DNA of 64,000 nucleotides from Ovis canadensis (lineage: Eukaryota; Chordata; Mammalia; Artiodactyla; Bovidae): NCBI RefSeq assembly GCF_042477335.2, contig NC_091245.1, positions 86,404,501 to 86,468,500 of the forward strand, in the 5' to 3' direction. The notes beneath the pieces were generated by a model. The model ran no database searches, was not told the origin of the DNA, and saw nothing but the letters and a program-made list of their open reading frames with translations. Positions 34,146-47,039 of this stretch are shown here, piece by piece (position 1 is the first letter of the stretch; each line of letters opens with the position of its first letter). The position numbers were made by a program, and so were the translations under genes.

Positions 34146-34729
34146 AATGAAAACATATGCATGTATGCAGTTCCACTTACCACATCACTTTGCTTGGCCA
34201 ACCCCTCCCAAATTGTATGTAATTATTTTATATTGTTACGTTAATTATGTTCCCATTATGGCTTGCAATTATAATTATCTTTTGTTTTTTGTCTGGTTAT
34301 TGATGGTGAAAACTGATAAACATCTTTTACTATTGTGACTATGTAACTATTTTTCACTTAATACCATTGTATCATGATTGGTCAACAGAAAAACAAGAGA
34401 ACTCTATATCACCAAAACTAGGATCTAATAGAGAAACTTGTAATCACTTTTAAAAATCCAGATGCATATCAGAATTATCTTGAAATTTCTTGAAAAATAC
34501 AAATGCTCAGGTATGGCATTTTCTCCAAGTGCCAGATATGTCTCTAACGAGCAGTCATGTTTAAAAACAACTGGACTTACGATGATCTTTTACCTAGCTT
34601 GTTCACTTTCTCTATTGCATATTCTGTGCTCCCGTTTCATTTAGTTTATGTTCTCCAATTTCTCCATCTCTCTTTTTTTGTTTTTGATGTTCTTTCTCAA
34701 GCCTTTGCCAAATGTAGTAGAAACGCTTT
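34146..34729. other. Intergenic DNA, nothing recognised
   Basis: No gene or repeat was supported. Confidence 0.5.
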
Positions 34730-34733
34730 TTAT

Positions 34734-34751
34734 ACACACACACACACACAG
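34734..34751 (+). repeat. (CA)n microsatellite
   Basis: Eight or so CA units lie just before a BovB copy. Confidence 0.9.
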
Positions 34752-34761
34752 CACACATACG

Positions 34762-36085
34762 TATTGTTGTTGTTCAGTCTCTCAGTCATGTCCGAATCTT
34801 TGCGACCCCATGGACTGCAGCACGCTAGGCTACTCTGTCCTTCACCATCTCCTGGAGCTTGCTCAAACTCATATCCATTGAGTTCATAATGCCATCCAAC
34901 CATCTCATCCTCTGTCATCCCCTTCTCCTCCTGTCTTCAATCTTTGCCAGCATCAGGGTCTTTTCCAATGAGCCAGTTCTTCACATCAGGTGGCCAAAGT
35001 ATTGGAGTTTCGGCTCCTGCATCTGTCCTTCCAATGAATATTCAGGATTGATTTCCTTTAGGATTGACTGCTTTGATCATCTTGCAGTCCAAAGGACTCT
35101 CAAGAGTCTTCTCCAACACCATAGTTCAAAAGCATCAATTCTTCAGCACTCAGCCGCCTTTATGATCCAATTCTCACATCCATACATGACCCCTAGAAAA
35201 ACCATAGTTGTGACTGGACAGACCTTTGTTGGCAAAGTAATGTCTGTTTTATAATACGCTCTCTGGGTTTGTCACAGCTTTTCTTCCAAGGAGAAAAAAA
35301 TTAAATTATTTTAATTTCATGGCTGCAGTCACTATCTGCCGTGATTCTGTAGCCCAGGAAAATAAAGTCTGTCACTGTTTCCATTGTATCCAAGTCTATT
35401 TGCCATGAAGTGATGGAATCAGTTGCCATGATGTTAGTTTTCTGAATGTTGAGTTTTAAGTCAACTTTTTCACTCTCCTCTTTCACTTTCATCAAGAGAT
35501 ACTTTAGTTCCTCTTTGCTTCCTGCCATAAGGTTGGTGTCATCTACATATCTGAGGTTATTTCTATTTCTCCCAGCAATCTTGATTCCAGCTTGTGCCTC
35601 ATCCAGCCTAGCATTTCACACGACGTACTCTGTTAAGTTAAATAAGCAGGGTGACAGTATAAAGCCTTGACACACTCCTTTCCTGATGTGGAACCTGTTC
35701 ATTGTTCCAAGTCCAGTTCTAACTGTTGCTTCTTGACCTGCACACAGGTTTCTCAGGAGGCAGGTAAGGTGGTCTGATATTCCCATCTCTTTAAGAATTT
35801 TCCACAGTTTGTTGTGATCCACACAGTCAAAAGCTTTAGTGTAGTCAATGAAGCAGAAGATCCTTTTCTGGAACTCTCTTGCTTTTTCTATGATCCAATG
35901 AATGTTGGCAATTTGATCTCTGGTTCCTCTGCCTTTTCTAAATCCAGCTTGAACATCTGGAAGTTCTCAGTTCACATACTGTCTTGAAGCCTAGCTTAGA
36001 GAATTTTGAGAGTCACTTTGCTAGCATATGAAATGAGTGCAACTGTACAGTAGTTTGAAGATTCTTTGCATTGTCTATTTTTAAA
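34762..36085 (-). mobile_element. BovB LINE, RT domain to 3' end
   Basis: The reverse complement runs from the RT region (MDHNKLWKILKEMGISDHLT; GVCQGFILSPCLFN) to the BovB tail. It is broken by frameshifts. Its YADD box reads YVDD in this copy. It has the FIFLG form. Confidence 0.92.
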
Positions 36086-36174
36086 ATCTTAAGAAATTTG
36101 CCTAACTAAAAAAATTATGACATTTTGATTCTACTTGTTTGACTTATTATGAATAGAATGCTAGATTTCTAATT

Positions 36175-36345
36175 TAAAAATAGATATGCAACAAGCAACC
36201 AAAGTTTACAGTATAGCATAGGGAGCTATAGTAATAACCTATGATGGAAAATAATTTCAAAAATAATATATATGTATTTGTATAACCTTGCTCTGCACCT
36301 GAAACATTGTAAGTCAACCATACTTCAATAAAATATGTTTTTTTT
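36175..36345 (+). mobile_element. L1 3' end fragment
   Basis: The L1 3' UTR (CACCTGAAACATTGTAAGTC to CTTCAATAAAATATG) ends in a T/A-rich stretch. Confidence 0.7.
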
Positions 36346-37628
36346 AAAGGAAACATCACTACAAATTCTACACATACTAAAATAATAGAGAACATTATCA
36401 ACTCCTCTATGGCAATAAATTTGGCAACTTAGATGAAATGGAAACATTCCTTGAAAGACGTATTTTCAAAGCTGGTAAAAGAAGAAACAGTAAACTTGAA
36501 TAACCAGCTGTGTAAAACTAAAGCTAACATTCATACTTAATGGTGAAAGACTGTGTTTTCTCCCACTAAGACAAAATGACTGGTTAAGAATGTTCTCACC
36601 CCTTCTATTCAATGCTGTACTGGATGTTCTATCCAGTGCAGTGAGGCAAGAAAAAGAGAAAAATACATATTGCAAAGAGGCAAGTCAAACTTTGCTTATT
36701 TGCAGATGGCATGATCATTTACACAGATAATCACAAGGAATGCACAAAACAACTCTTTGAATTGACAAGTGAATTTAGCAAGGTTTCCAAAAACAAGTCA
36801 ATATAAAAAGTTATATTTCTATATATATAATAATTGGAAAATAAAATTTAATAACATTTAAACAGCATAAAAACTGAAATATTTAGTAATACATTTAGTT
36901 AAATATGTGCACCATCTAAAAGTGAAAGTATTTTTGAATTAAAGAATACCTAAATAAATGGAAATGGATCATCTCGATAGATTGAAAAGCTCATAGATTG
37001 AGTCGATTCTCTACAATTTGATTTAGAGACTTAATTGTGATCCTAAACTAATTCCTAACAGGCTTGTTTATACAAACTGATAAGCTGACTCTAAAATTTA
37101 TGCGAAAATGCAAAGGATATTGAATTACTAAAACTATTTTGAAAAAGAATAAGTTTCATAGGTCAGAAATAAACCTACACATGTATAATTAATTTATTTT
37201 CAACAATTCCATGAGGAAAGGATAGTCTTTTCAACAAATAGTACTAGAACAATAGGATATCCATAAAGGGAAAAAAAAAAAAACAACTTGAAACTGTGTC
37301 TTGAAAAGATATTGTTATGAAAATAGGCAAGACAGAGTTTGGGAGAAAATACTTCAATCCTTTTATCTACAGCAGTTAAGAACACTTTAACTATTACAAA
37401 AAAATCTAATTTTTTTTTTAATGAGCAAAAGGTCTGAACCAACATTTCACAAAAGAAGATATGTGAATGACCTATTTTTAAAATACTCAAAAAACCTTAG
37501 TCATTACAGAAATACAAATTAAAACCACAATGAGATACCACTCTAGAATGGATAAAATTTAAAACACTAACAGTATCAAGTAGTGCTGACTTTATAGAAC
37601 AACTGAAACTCTAGTATGTAGCTGCGTC
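36346..37628 (+). mobile_element. Old L1 LINE, ORF2 relic, left part
   Basis: L1 RT and downstream sequence is heavily decayed. Frames around 36600-36740 keep an LLFNAVLDVL-like stretch and CAGATGGCATGATCATTTAC, where the RT FADD box now reads as ADG. A BovB at 37630 interrupts it. Confidence 0.75.
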
Positions 37629-37629
37629 A

Positions 37630-38215
37630 GTTCAGTTCAGTTCAGACACCCAGTCCTATCCGACTCTTTGCGACCCCATGAACCGCAGCAGGCAAGGCCT
37701 CCCTGTCCATCACCAACTCCCAGAGTTAACTCGAACTCATCTTCATTGAGTCGGTGATGCCATCAACCGTCTCATCCTCTGTCATCACCTTCTCCTCCTG
37801 CCTTCAATCTTTCCCAGCATCAGGGTCTTTTCAAATGAGTCAGCTCCTCGCAACCAGTGGCCTAAGTATTGGAGTTTCAGCTTCAACATCAGTCCTTCCA
37901 ATGAACACCCAGGACTGATCTCCTTTAGGATGGACTGGTTGGATCTCTTGCAGTCCAAGGGACTCTCAGGAGTCTTCTCCAACACCACAGTTCAAAAGCA
38001 TCAATTCTTTGGCGTTCAGCTTTCTTTATACTCCAACTCTCACATCCATACATGACCACTGGAAAAACCCTAGCCTTGACTAGATGGACCTTTGTTGACA
38101 AAGTAATGTCTCTGCTTTTTAATATGCTGTCTAGGTTGGTCATAACTTTCCTTCCAAGAAGTAAGCCTCTTTTAATTTTATGGCTGCAATCACCATCTGC
38201 AGTGATTTTGGGTAG
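37630..38215 (-). mobile_element. BovB LINE 3' end inside the L1
   Basis: The reverse complement encodes [20 protein letters not shown] and MYGCESWSIKKAERQRIDAF. GTAGCTG occurs at both edges as a likely short duplication. Confidence 0.9.
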
Positions 38216-38640
38216 CTGGTAGGAATGTAAAATAGAACAAGCAAAAAGACAGTTTGCTAGTTTCTCATAAATTGAACAAATAGTATATAATCCAGCAATT
38301 CCATCTCTATATTTCAACTCTAGAGAAATGAAAATATGGGTCAAAAAAAAAAGGTGTTGGTACACCAATATTCAGAGCAGCTTTATTAATAATAGCCAAA
38401 AGCTTAGAAGCAACATTCTTCATCGGTGGATAAACAAATTGTGGTATTGTCATGCTACGGAATACTACTCAGCATTTAAAAGGAATGAACTACTGACACA
38501 TAACACAGATAATACTCAATACATTGTGTAAATAATAGAAATCAATGTGATAGTCATTACACAAATGTATACTTTCATAAAAATTCATCAAAATGAATAC
38601 TTAAAATGAACACATTTCATTAAATGTAAATTATGCATCA
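38216..38640 (+). mobile_element. Old L1 LINE, right part
   Basis: The L1 ORF2 C-terminus resumes (GAATGTAAAATAG; TTAATAATAGCCAAAAGCTT; CGGAATACTACTCAGC). Confidence 0.75.
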
Positions 38641-38764
38641 ACAAAGTTGAATTTTAAAGTTAAGTAACTAGCTATTACTAACTGAATGTTGTTCAATATT
38701 TTCCTATATATATAGTATTCTGTACATTTTGGGTTAGTCATCAATATAAATGGGAACTATAGTA

Positions 38765-39316
38765 GGAATGTTCAAGCTGGTTTTAGAAAAGGCAGAGGAA
38801 CGAGAGATTAAATTGCCAACACCCACTGGATCATCAAAAAAGCAAAAGAGTTCCAGAAAAACATCTATTTCTGCTTTATTGACTATGCCAAAGCCTTTGA
38901 CTGTATGGATCACAATAAACTGTGGAAAATTCTGAAAGAGATGGGAATACCAGACCACCTGACTTGCCTCTTGAGAAATTTGTACACAGGTCAGGAAGCA
39001 ATAGTTAGAACTGGACGTGAAACAAAAGACTGGTTCCAATTGGAAAAGGAGTATGTCAGGCTATACATTGTCACCCTGCTTATTTAACTTACTTGCAGAG
39101 TACATCATGAGAAATGCTGGGCTGGATGAAGCACAAGCTGGAATCAAGATTGCTGGCAGAAATATCACTAACCTCAGATATGCAGATGACACCACCCTTA
39201 TGGCAGAAAGCAAAGAGGAACTAAAGAGTCTCTTGATAAAAGTGAAAGAGGAGAGTGAAAAAGTTGGCTTAAAGCCCAACATTCAGAAAACCAAGATCAT
39301 GGCATCTTGTCCCATT
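38765..39316 (+). mobile_element. BovB LINE (host copy), left part
   Basis: RT sequence from VQAGFRKGRGTRD-type codons through DYAKAFDCMDHNKL and RYADDTTLMAESKEEL. It breaks at GTCCCATT (39309-39316), where another BovB is inserted. Confidence 0.93.
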
Positions 39317-40388
39317 CAATTCAGTTCAGTTCAGTTCAGTTGCTCAGTTGCATCCGATACTTTGAGACCCCATGAATCGCAGCATGCCAGGCCTCCCTGT
39401 CCATCACCGACTCCCAGAGTTCACTCAGACTCACGTCCATCGAGTCCGTGATGCCATCCAGCCATCTCATCCTCGGTCGTCCCCTTCTCCTCCTGCCCGC
39501 AATCCCTCCCAGCATCAGAGTCTTTTCCAATGAGTCAACTCTTCGCATGAGGTGGCCAAAGTACTGGAGTTTCAGCTTTAGCATCATTCCTTCCAAAGAA
39601 CATCCAGGACTGATCTCCTTTAGAATGAACTGGTCGGATCTCCTTGCAGTCCAAGGGACTCTCAAGAGTCTTCTCCAACACCACAGTTCAAAAGTATCAA
39701 TTTTTCGGCACACAGCTTTCTTCACAGTCCAACTCTCACATCCATACATGACCACAGGAGAAACCATAGCCTTGACTAGACAGACCTAGTAATGTCTCTG
39801 CTTTTCAATATGCTATCTAGGTTGGTCATAACTTTCCTTCCAAAGAGTAAGCGTCTTTTAATTTCATGGCTGCAGGCACCATCTGCAGTGATTTTGGAGC
39901 CCAAGAAAATAAAGTCTGACACTGTTTCCACTGTTTCCCTATCTATTTCCCATGAAGTGATGGGACCAGATGCCATGATCTTCATTTTCTGAATGTTGAC
40001 CTTTAAGCCAACTTTTCCACTCTCCTCTTTCACTTTCATCAAGAGGCTTTTTAGCTCCTCTTCACTTTCTGCCATAAGGGTGGTGTCATCTGCATATCTG
40101 AGGTGATTGATATTTCTTCCAGCAATCTTGATTCTAGCTTGTGCTTCTTCTAGTCCAGCGTTTCTCATGATGTACTCTGCATATAAGTTAAATAAGCAGG
40201 ATGACAATATATAGCCTTGACATACTCCTTTTCCTATTTGGAACCAGTCTGTTGTTCCATGTCCAGTTCTAACTGTTGTGGCCTGACCTGCATATAGGTT
40301 TCTCAAGAGGCAGGTCAGGTGGTCTGGGATTCCCATCTCTTTCAGAATTTTCCACAGTTTATTGTGATCCACACAGTCTAAGGCTCTA
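39317..40388 (-). mobile_element. BovB LINE inserted inside another BovB
   Basis: This 1,072-bp antisense copy runs from the RT region (MDHNKLWKILKEMGIPDHLT) to the 3' tail and has the FIFLG form. GTCCCATT flanks it at 39309-39316 and 40389-40396, an 8-bp target-site duplication of host BovB sequence. Two open stretches remain (198 and 143 residues in antisense). Confidence 0.95.
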
Positions 40389-41028
40389 GTCCCATTACTT
40401 CATGGCAAATAGATGGGGAAACAGTGGAAACAGTGAGTGACTTTATTTTGAGGGGATCCAAAATCACTACAGATGGTGACTGCACCCATGAAATTAAAAG
40501 GCACTTGCTCTTGGAAGAAAATTTATGACCAACCTAGACAACATATTAAAAAGCAGAGACGTTACTTTGTCAACAAAGGTCCATCTAGTCAAGGCTATGG
40601 TTTTTCCAGTAGTCATGTACAGATGTGAGAGTTGGACTATAAAGAAAACTGAGTGCGGAAGAATTAATGTTTTTGAACTGTGGTGTTGGAGAAGACTCTT
40701 GGACTACAAGGAGAGCCAACCATTCCATTCTAAAGGACAGAGTCCTGACTATTCATTGGAAGGACTAATGCTGAAGCTGAAACACCAATACTTTGGCCAC
40801 TTGATGTGAAGAACTGACTCATTTGGAAAGACCCTGATGCTGGGAAAGATTAAAGGCAGGAGGAGAAGGGGATGACAGAAGATGAGATGGTTGGATGGCA
40901 TCACCACTCAATGGACATGAGTTTGAATTAACTCCAGGAGTTGGTGATGGACAGGGAGGCCTGGCGTGCTGCAGTCCATGGGGTCACAAAGAATCAGACA
41001 TGACTGAGTGACTGGATGAACTGATAGT
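40389..41028 (+). mobile_element. BovB LINE (host copy), right part
   Basis: The host copy resumes at GTCCCATTACTTCATGGCAA and continues to the tail GACTGAGTGACTGGATGAAC. It has the G-run form. Confidence 0.93.
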
Positions 41029-41334
41029 AGGAATGTAATCAAACTGTTCACCAGGAAAAAATTACATTTATCATATTATGGCTATATTTTTATCTGATTG
41101 CACGAACAGAGTCTTACTCAATTTCCTGAGTGTAGCAGAGTTCTGGACAAAAAAGGACTTCAGCATATTTTTAAAGTTTTATTAAATCTATAAACAAAGT
41201 TATACTCTCCAGAGGGGTTTTCATTCCATTGTCCTATAAACTTAACTTTTCCTAGTATTTCATGTTTGGTCACTGACTTAGAATCTCTCCAAACAAAAGT
41301 TTGTTTCATCTCTCTACCCCTAAAGAAGCACTAG
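41029..41334. other. Intergenic DNA, nothing recognised
   Basis: No gene or repeat was supported. Confidence 0.5.
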
Positions 41335-41545
41335 AAGACACACCTGAACTTGAATCCCACCTCTACCACTCACCACTTATGCAACCTTAGGCAAACTACT
41401 TAACTACCCCGACTCCATTTTCTCATTTGCAAAAAGAGGATAACAATTATGCCTACCTCATAAGATCATTATAAAAGTTAAAAAAAATTATGTAAAGTGT
41501 TTGCAACTAGCCCATGGTAAGCATTTAAAAGTTTGCTATTACTGC
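41335..41545 (+). repeat. MIR SINE
   Basis: The full core is readable: GAATCCCACCTCTACCACTC, then a CCTTAGGCAAACTACTTAAC step, then GCCTACCTCATAAGATCATT. Confidence 0.88.
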
Positions 41546-42089
41546 TTTTCTTGTTAGAAACCATATCCTTACATGAAGCAGTTTGGAAATTTCATTAGTG
41601 GGATATTTGGTGTAATAGTATCAGTTGTTTATAGAATTACTTGGGGGCTATGGCAGATACTTTGGACTGGCTCTTCCAACCTTCATTCTACATTTTTCTT
41701 TGGAGACTGTGGAATGCTCAAAACTGTGTTTCTAAACTCCTTTGAGGTTAGGGTTCTATATGAAAATTCACTTCCCCGAAAACCTTACACAGAATTTGGA
41801 AAGAATAAGTAAGGCTGCTTATTCCTGTGGTTTTCACGCATATCTTAGAGTTTAGATAAATTTTGGTGCCTGGACTCAGCAATCCAATGTTTATTCACCA
41901 AATTGATGAGTATCTTGAAGCAGATTTGACAGTGGTGATGGCAGCTAAACAAATTTTAAACTATGAATCACAACTATATTCAGCTCATTAGTATAGTTCA
42001 GGGATTTTTTTCTATAAAGAACTAATTAGTAAATAGGCATTGTAGGTCACATATAGTCTCTTATTATTTTTTGTTTTTACTACAAATCA
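41546..42089. other. Intergenic DNA, nothing recognised
   Basis: No gene or repeat was supported. A 79-residue open frame at 41573-41812 has no recognisable match. Confidence 0.5.
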
Positions 42090-42340
42090 TGAAAGGAAAA
42101 TTGAGAAATTATAGACTTCATCAACATTTGGGATTGCTGTTCATCCAAAGACACAATTTAAAAAGTTGATATTCCAGTCACAAACTGGAAAAGGTATTCA
42201 CAATACATATTGCTAACAAATGAGTCCTATGCAGAAGTTTGAAAAAGTCCTACAAATCAGTAAGAAAAAGGCAAACAATATTTAGATTTTTAAGAAAAGA
42301 AGACTTGCCCAGGCACTTCAAAGAAAGAATATCCAGTGGC
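42090..42340 (+). mobile_element. Old L1 ORF2 fragment
   Basis: It has CACAAACTGGAAAAGGTATT and AACAAATGAGTCCTATGCAG, as in old L1 ORF2 near its C-terminus. Confidence 0.55.
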
Positions 42341-42458
42341 TTTTTTTTTTCTTCTTTGGCCACTCTGCACAGCATACAGAACTTCCCCAAGCAGGGACAG
42401 AACTCATGGCCCTGTAGTGGAAGCATTGAGTCTTCATTGGACCACTAGATGTTCCAAT
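42341..42458 (-). mobile_element. CHR-type SINE fragment
   Basis: T-run, then TTTGGCCACTCTGCACAGCA, and a tRNA-derived end. It is diverged and short. Confidence 0.55.
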
Positions 42459-42460
42459 GA

Positions 42461-42757
42461 CTTCTTTTTTATGATTTTATTTTATTTTTAATTAATTTTT
42501 TTGGAGTATAGTTGATTTACAATGTTGTGTCAGTTTCTGCTATATAGCAAAGTGAATCAGTTATACATGTATCTACTCTTTTTTAGATTCTATTCCCAAA
42601 TAGGTCATTTCGGAGATTTGAGTCGAGTTCTCTGTGTTATACAGTAGGTTCTCATTAGTCATCTATTTTATGTATAGTAGTATGTATATGTCAGTCCCAA
42701 TCTCCCAATTTATCCCTCCCTGCTTTCTCCCTTAGTAGCCATAAGTTCCAATGCCTT
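42461..42757 (-). mobile_element. L1 3' end, antisense
   Basis: TTGATTTACAATGTTGTGTC and GTTATACAGTAGGTTCTCAT are the reverse complement of a ruminant-type L1 3' UTR, as also seen at 59510. Confidence 0.78.
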
Positions 42758-42769
42758 CTTAACAGAGCT

Positions 42770-43005
42770 GGGTTTTTTGTTTTTTGTTTGTTTGTTTGTT
42801 TGTTTTTGGCTCCTCTTGCCACAGAGCACGGGCTTTAGGGCACATGGGCTCAGAAATTGCAGCTCCCCGGCAGGCTCAACAGTTGTGACACATGGGCTTA
42901 GTTGCTCTGTGCCGTGTGTGATCTTCCCAGATCTGGAATGGAACTTGTGTCTTCTGCATTGGTAGGCAGATGGATTCTTTACCTCTGAGGCACCAAGGAA
43001 GCCCC
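42770..43005 (-). mobile_element. CHR SINE with (TTTG)n tail
   Basis: The reverse complement has the GGGGCTTCCTTGGTGCCTCA head and the CHR body. The tail is a TTTG run at 42776-42807. Confidence 0.85.
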
Positions 43006-43777
43006 AACAAAGGTGTTTTTTAAGATAATCAAAGGTGAGCTCCAGAGGTTACGTTGTGTTTTTAACCCCCGAAGTCTAAAACTGCAAATCTTAAACAGTA
43101 ATTTATCACTCTGGTAATAATGTTTAAATTGACTTCTCTGTTTTCTGAAGTGTGAAAGTACCTGTTCAAGCGCCTTTGTTTCTTCGTTAATTCTGAAGAG
43201 ACCTTTGGAATTTCCCCCATCCTTTGCTCATGAAAGTATAAAAACCTCTAATGGGTTGAATTTTTACTCTTTGAAAGCAGTGTTGTATAGATGGAGAAGT
43301 CTTGAGGCTACTGTAAGAATAAGACTGAAAACCAGAGGCAGGAGGCTGAAATTCAAAACCTGAGAACACCAGAGAACTCCTGACTCCAGGAAACATTAAA
43401 CAATAAGAGCTTATCCAAAAGCCTCCATGCCTACATTGAAACCAAGCACCATCCTAGAGCCAACAAGTTCCAGAGCAAGACATACCATGCAAATTCTCCA
43501 GCAACACAGGAACATAGCCCTGAGTTTCACTATACAGGCTGCCCAAAGTCACACCAAACCCACAGACATCTCAAAACTCACTATTGGACACTTCACTGCA
43601 CTCCAGAGAGAAGAAATCCAGCTTCACCCACCAAAACACCAATGCAAGCTTCCCTAACCAGGAAATCGTGACAAGCCACCCGTCCAAGCCAACCAAAGAG
43701 AGGAACCTCCACAATAAATAAGAACCACAAACTGCCAGATACAGAAAGGCCACCCCAAACACAGCAATCTAAACAAG

Positions 43778-44707
43778 ATGAAAAGGCAGAGTAATACTCA
43801 GCAGGTAAAGGAACAGGATAAATGCCCACCACACCAAACAAAAGAGGAGGAGATAGGGAGTCTACCTGAAAAAGAATTCAGAATAATGACAGTAAAAATG
43901 ATCCAAAATCTTGAAAACAAAATGGAGTTACAGATAAACAGCCTGGAGACAAGGATTGAGAGGATGCAAGAAATGTTTAACAAGGACCTAGAGAAATTAA
44001 AAAAAAAGAGTCAATCAATAATGAATAATGCAATAAATGAGACCAAAAACACTCTGTAGGGAATCAACAGTAGAATAATAGAGGCAGAAGATAGGATAAG
44101 AGAGGTAGAAGATAGATTGGTAGAAATAAATGAAGCAGAGAGGAAAAAAGAAAAAAGAATTAGAAGAAATGAGGACAACCTCAGACACCTCCAGGACAAT
44201 GTTAAATGCCCCAATATTCAAATCATAGAGGTCCCAGAAGAAGAGGACAAAAAGAAAGGCCATGAGAAAATACTTGAGGAGATAACAGTTAAAAACTTCC
44301 CTAACATAGGGAAGGAAATAGTCACCCAAGTCCAAGAAACCCAGAGAGCCTCAAACAGGATAAACCCATGGCAAAACACCCCAAGACATGTATTAATCAA
44401 ATTAACAGAGATCAAACACAAAGAAAAAATATTAGAAGCAGCAAGGGAAAAACAACAAATAACACACAAGGGGATTCCCATAAGGATAACAGCTGATCTT
44501 TCAACAGAAACTCTTCAGGCCAGGAGGGAATGGCAGGACATACTTCAGGTGATGAAAGACAAAAACCTACAACCCAGATTACTGTACCCAGCAAGGACCT
44601 CATTCAAATATGAAGGAGAAATCAGAAGCTTTACAGACAAGCAAAAGCTGAGAGAATTCAGCACCACCAAACCAGCTCTTCAACAAATGCTAAAGGATAT
44701 TCTCTAG
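43778..44707 (+). pseudogene. L1 ORF1, intact frame with a single stop
   Basis: ORF1 encodes the L1 RNA-binding chaperone, which trimerises through a coiled coil. The frame runs 309 codons from ATG 43778 to the natural stop at 44705-44707, with one premature TAG at 44057-44059 in the coiled-coil part (position 94). Before it come PEKEFRIMTVKMIQNLENKM and heptad-like residues. After it come the central RRM-like part (CPNIQIIEVPEEEDKKKGHE) and the C-terminal domain (QKLREFSTTKPALQQMLKDI). The frame on both sides of the stop is the same, so a single base change (likely CAG to TAG) would explain the break. The neighbouring ORF2 starts about 50 bp downstream, as usual. Confidence 0.9.
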
Positions 44708-44757
44708 ACAGGAAACACAGAAAGGGTGTGTAAACACGAATCCAAACAACAAAGTAA

Positions 44758-45482
44758 ATGGCAATGGGATCATACTTATCAATAATTACCTTAAACGAAA
44801 ATGGGTTGAATGCCCCAACCAAAAGACAAAGATTGGCTGAATGGAAACAAAAACAAGACACCTATATATGCTGTATACAAGAGACCCACCTCAAACTTAG
44901 GGACACATACAGACTGAAAGTGAAGGGCTGGAAACAGATATTCCACACAAATAGAGACCAAAAGAAAGCAGGAATAGCAATACTCATATCAGATAAAATA
45001 GACCTTAAATAAAGGCTGTGAAAAGAGACAAAGAAGGACACTACATAATGATCAAAGGATCAATCCAAGAAGATATAACAATTATAAATATATATGTACC
45101 CAACATAGGAGCACCACAATATGTAAGGCAAAGGCTAACAAGTATGAAAGGGGAAACTAACAATAACACAATAATAGTGGGAGACTTTAATACCCCACTC
45201 ACACCTATGGATAGATCAACTAAACAGAAAATTAACAAGGAAACACAAACTTTAAATGATACAATGGACCAGTTAGACCTAATTGATATCTATAGGACAT
45301 TTCACCCCAAAACAATGAATTTCACATTTTTCTCAAGTGCACATGGAACCTTCTTCAGGATAGATCACATCCTGGGCCATAAATCTAAACTTGATAAATT
45401 CAAAAAAATCGAAATCACTCCAAGCATCTTTTCTGACCACAATGCAGTAAGACTAGATGTCAACTACATGAGAAAATGTTAA
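44758..45482 (+). pseudogene. L1 ORF2 endonuclease domain, frameshifted
   Basis: ORF2 starts at ATG 44758. The APE-type endonuclease domain is readable in two frames: 44758-45012 (QETHLKLRDTYRLK region, with the catalytic Glu) and 45018-45482 (GDFNTPLTPMDR with Asp and Asn, and FSDHNAVRLD with the SDH motif). A stop and a frame change near 45010 separate them. The enzyme nicks target DNA at TT/AAAA sites in active L1. This copy cannot make it. Confidence 0.88.
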
Positions 45483-46342
45483 AAATTCCAACATATGGAG
45501 GCTGAACAACATGCATCTGAACGACCAACAAATCACAGAAGAAATCAAACAAGAAATCAAAATATGCATAGAAAAAATGAAAATGAAAACACAACAACCT
45601 AAAACCTATGGGACAATGTAAAAGCAGTGCTAAGGGGAAGGTTTATAGCAATACAGGCTTACCTCAAGAAATAAGAAAAAGGTCAAATAAATAACCTTAC
45701 TCTACACCTAAAGCAACTAGAAAAGGAAGAAATGAAGAACCCCAGGGTTAGTAGAAGGAAAGAAATCTAAAAATTAGGGCAGAAATAAATGTAAAAGAAA
45801 CAAAAGAGACCATAGCAAAAATCAACAAACCTAAAAGCTGCTTCTTCGAGAAGATAAATATAATTGACAAACCATTAGCCAGACTCACCAAGAAACAAAG
45901 GGAGAAGAATCAACATCAACAAAATTAGAAGTGAAAATGGAGAAATCACAACAGACAACACAGACATATAAAGGATCATAAGAGACTATTATCAGCAACT
46001 ATATGCCAATAAAATGGACAACTTGGAAGAAACGGACAAATTCTTAGAAAAGTACAATTTTCCACAACTGAACTAGGAAGAAATAGAAAATCTTAACAGG
46101 CCCATCACAAGCACAGAAATTGAAACTATATTCAGAAATCTTCCAGGAAACAAAAACCAAGGACCAGATTGCTTCACAGCTGGATTCTACCAAAAATTTA
46201 GAGAAGAGCTAACACCTATCCTACTAAAACTCTTCCAGAAGACTTCAGAGGAAGGTAAACTCCAAATTCATTCTAGGAGGCCACCATAATACCAAAACCC
46301 GACAAAGATGCCACAAAAAAAGAAAACTACAGGCCAATATCA

Positions 46343-47038
46343 TTGATGAACATAGATGCAAAAATCCTTAACAAAATTCTAGAAAACAGAATCCAAGAAC
46401 ATATTAAAAGGATCATAGATCATGACCAAGTGAGCTTTATCCCAGGGATGCAAGGATTCTTTAATATCTGCAAATCAATCAACGTAAAATGCCACATTAA
46501 CAAATTGAAAGATAAAAACCATGTGAGTATCTCAGTAGATGCAGAGACAGCCTTTGACAAAATTCAACATCCATTTATGATAAAAACCCTCCAGAAAGCA
46601 GGAATAGAAGGAACATACCTCAACATAATAAAAGCCATATATGACAAACCCACAGCAAACATTACCCTCAATGGTGAAAAATTGAAAGCATTTCCCCTAA
46701 AATCAGGAACAAGACAAGGGTGCCCACTCTCACCACTAATATTCAACATAGTTTTGGATGTTTTGGCCACAGCAATCAGAGCAGAAAAAGAAATAAAAGG
46801 AATCCAGATTGGAAAAGAAGAAGTAAAATTCTCACTGTTTGCAGATGACATGATCCTCTACATGGAAAACCCTAAAGACTCCACCAGAAAATTAATCAAT
46901 GAATATAGTAAAGTTGCAGGATATAAAGTTAACACACAGAAATCCCTTGCATTCTTATACACTAACAATGAGGAAACAGTGAGAGAAATTAAGGAAATAA
47001 TTCCATTCACCATAGCAACAAAAAGAATAAAATACTAA
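46343..47038 (+). pseudogene. L1 ORF2 reverse transcriptase domain fragment
   Basis: A 231-codon open stretch holds the RT palm. It has [16 protein letters not shown] (motif A, Asp followed by Ala-Glu where most L1s read AEKAFD), [19 protein letters not shown] (motif B) and [13 protein letters not shown] (motif C, catalytic Asp pair intact). A TAA ends it, and ORF2 sequence continues in pieces through 47570-47932 and 47985-48554. The segment 45483-46342 between it and the endonuclease is decayed. Confidence 0.9.
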
Positions 47039-47039
47039 G

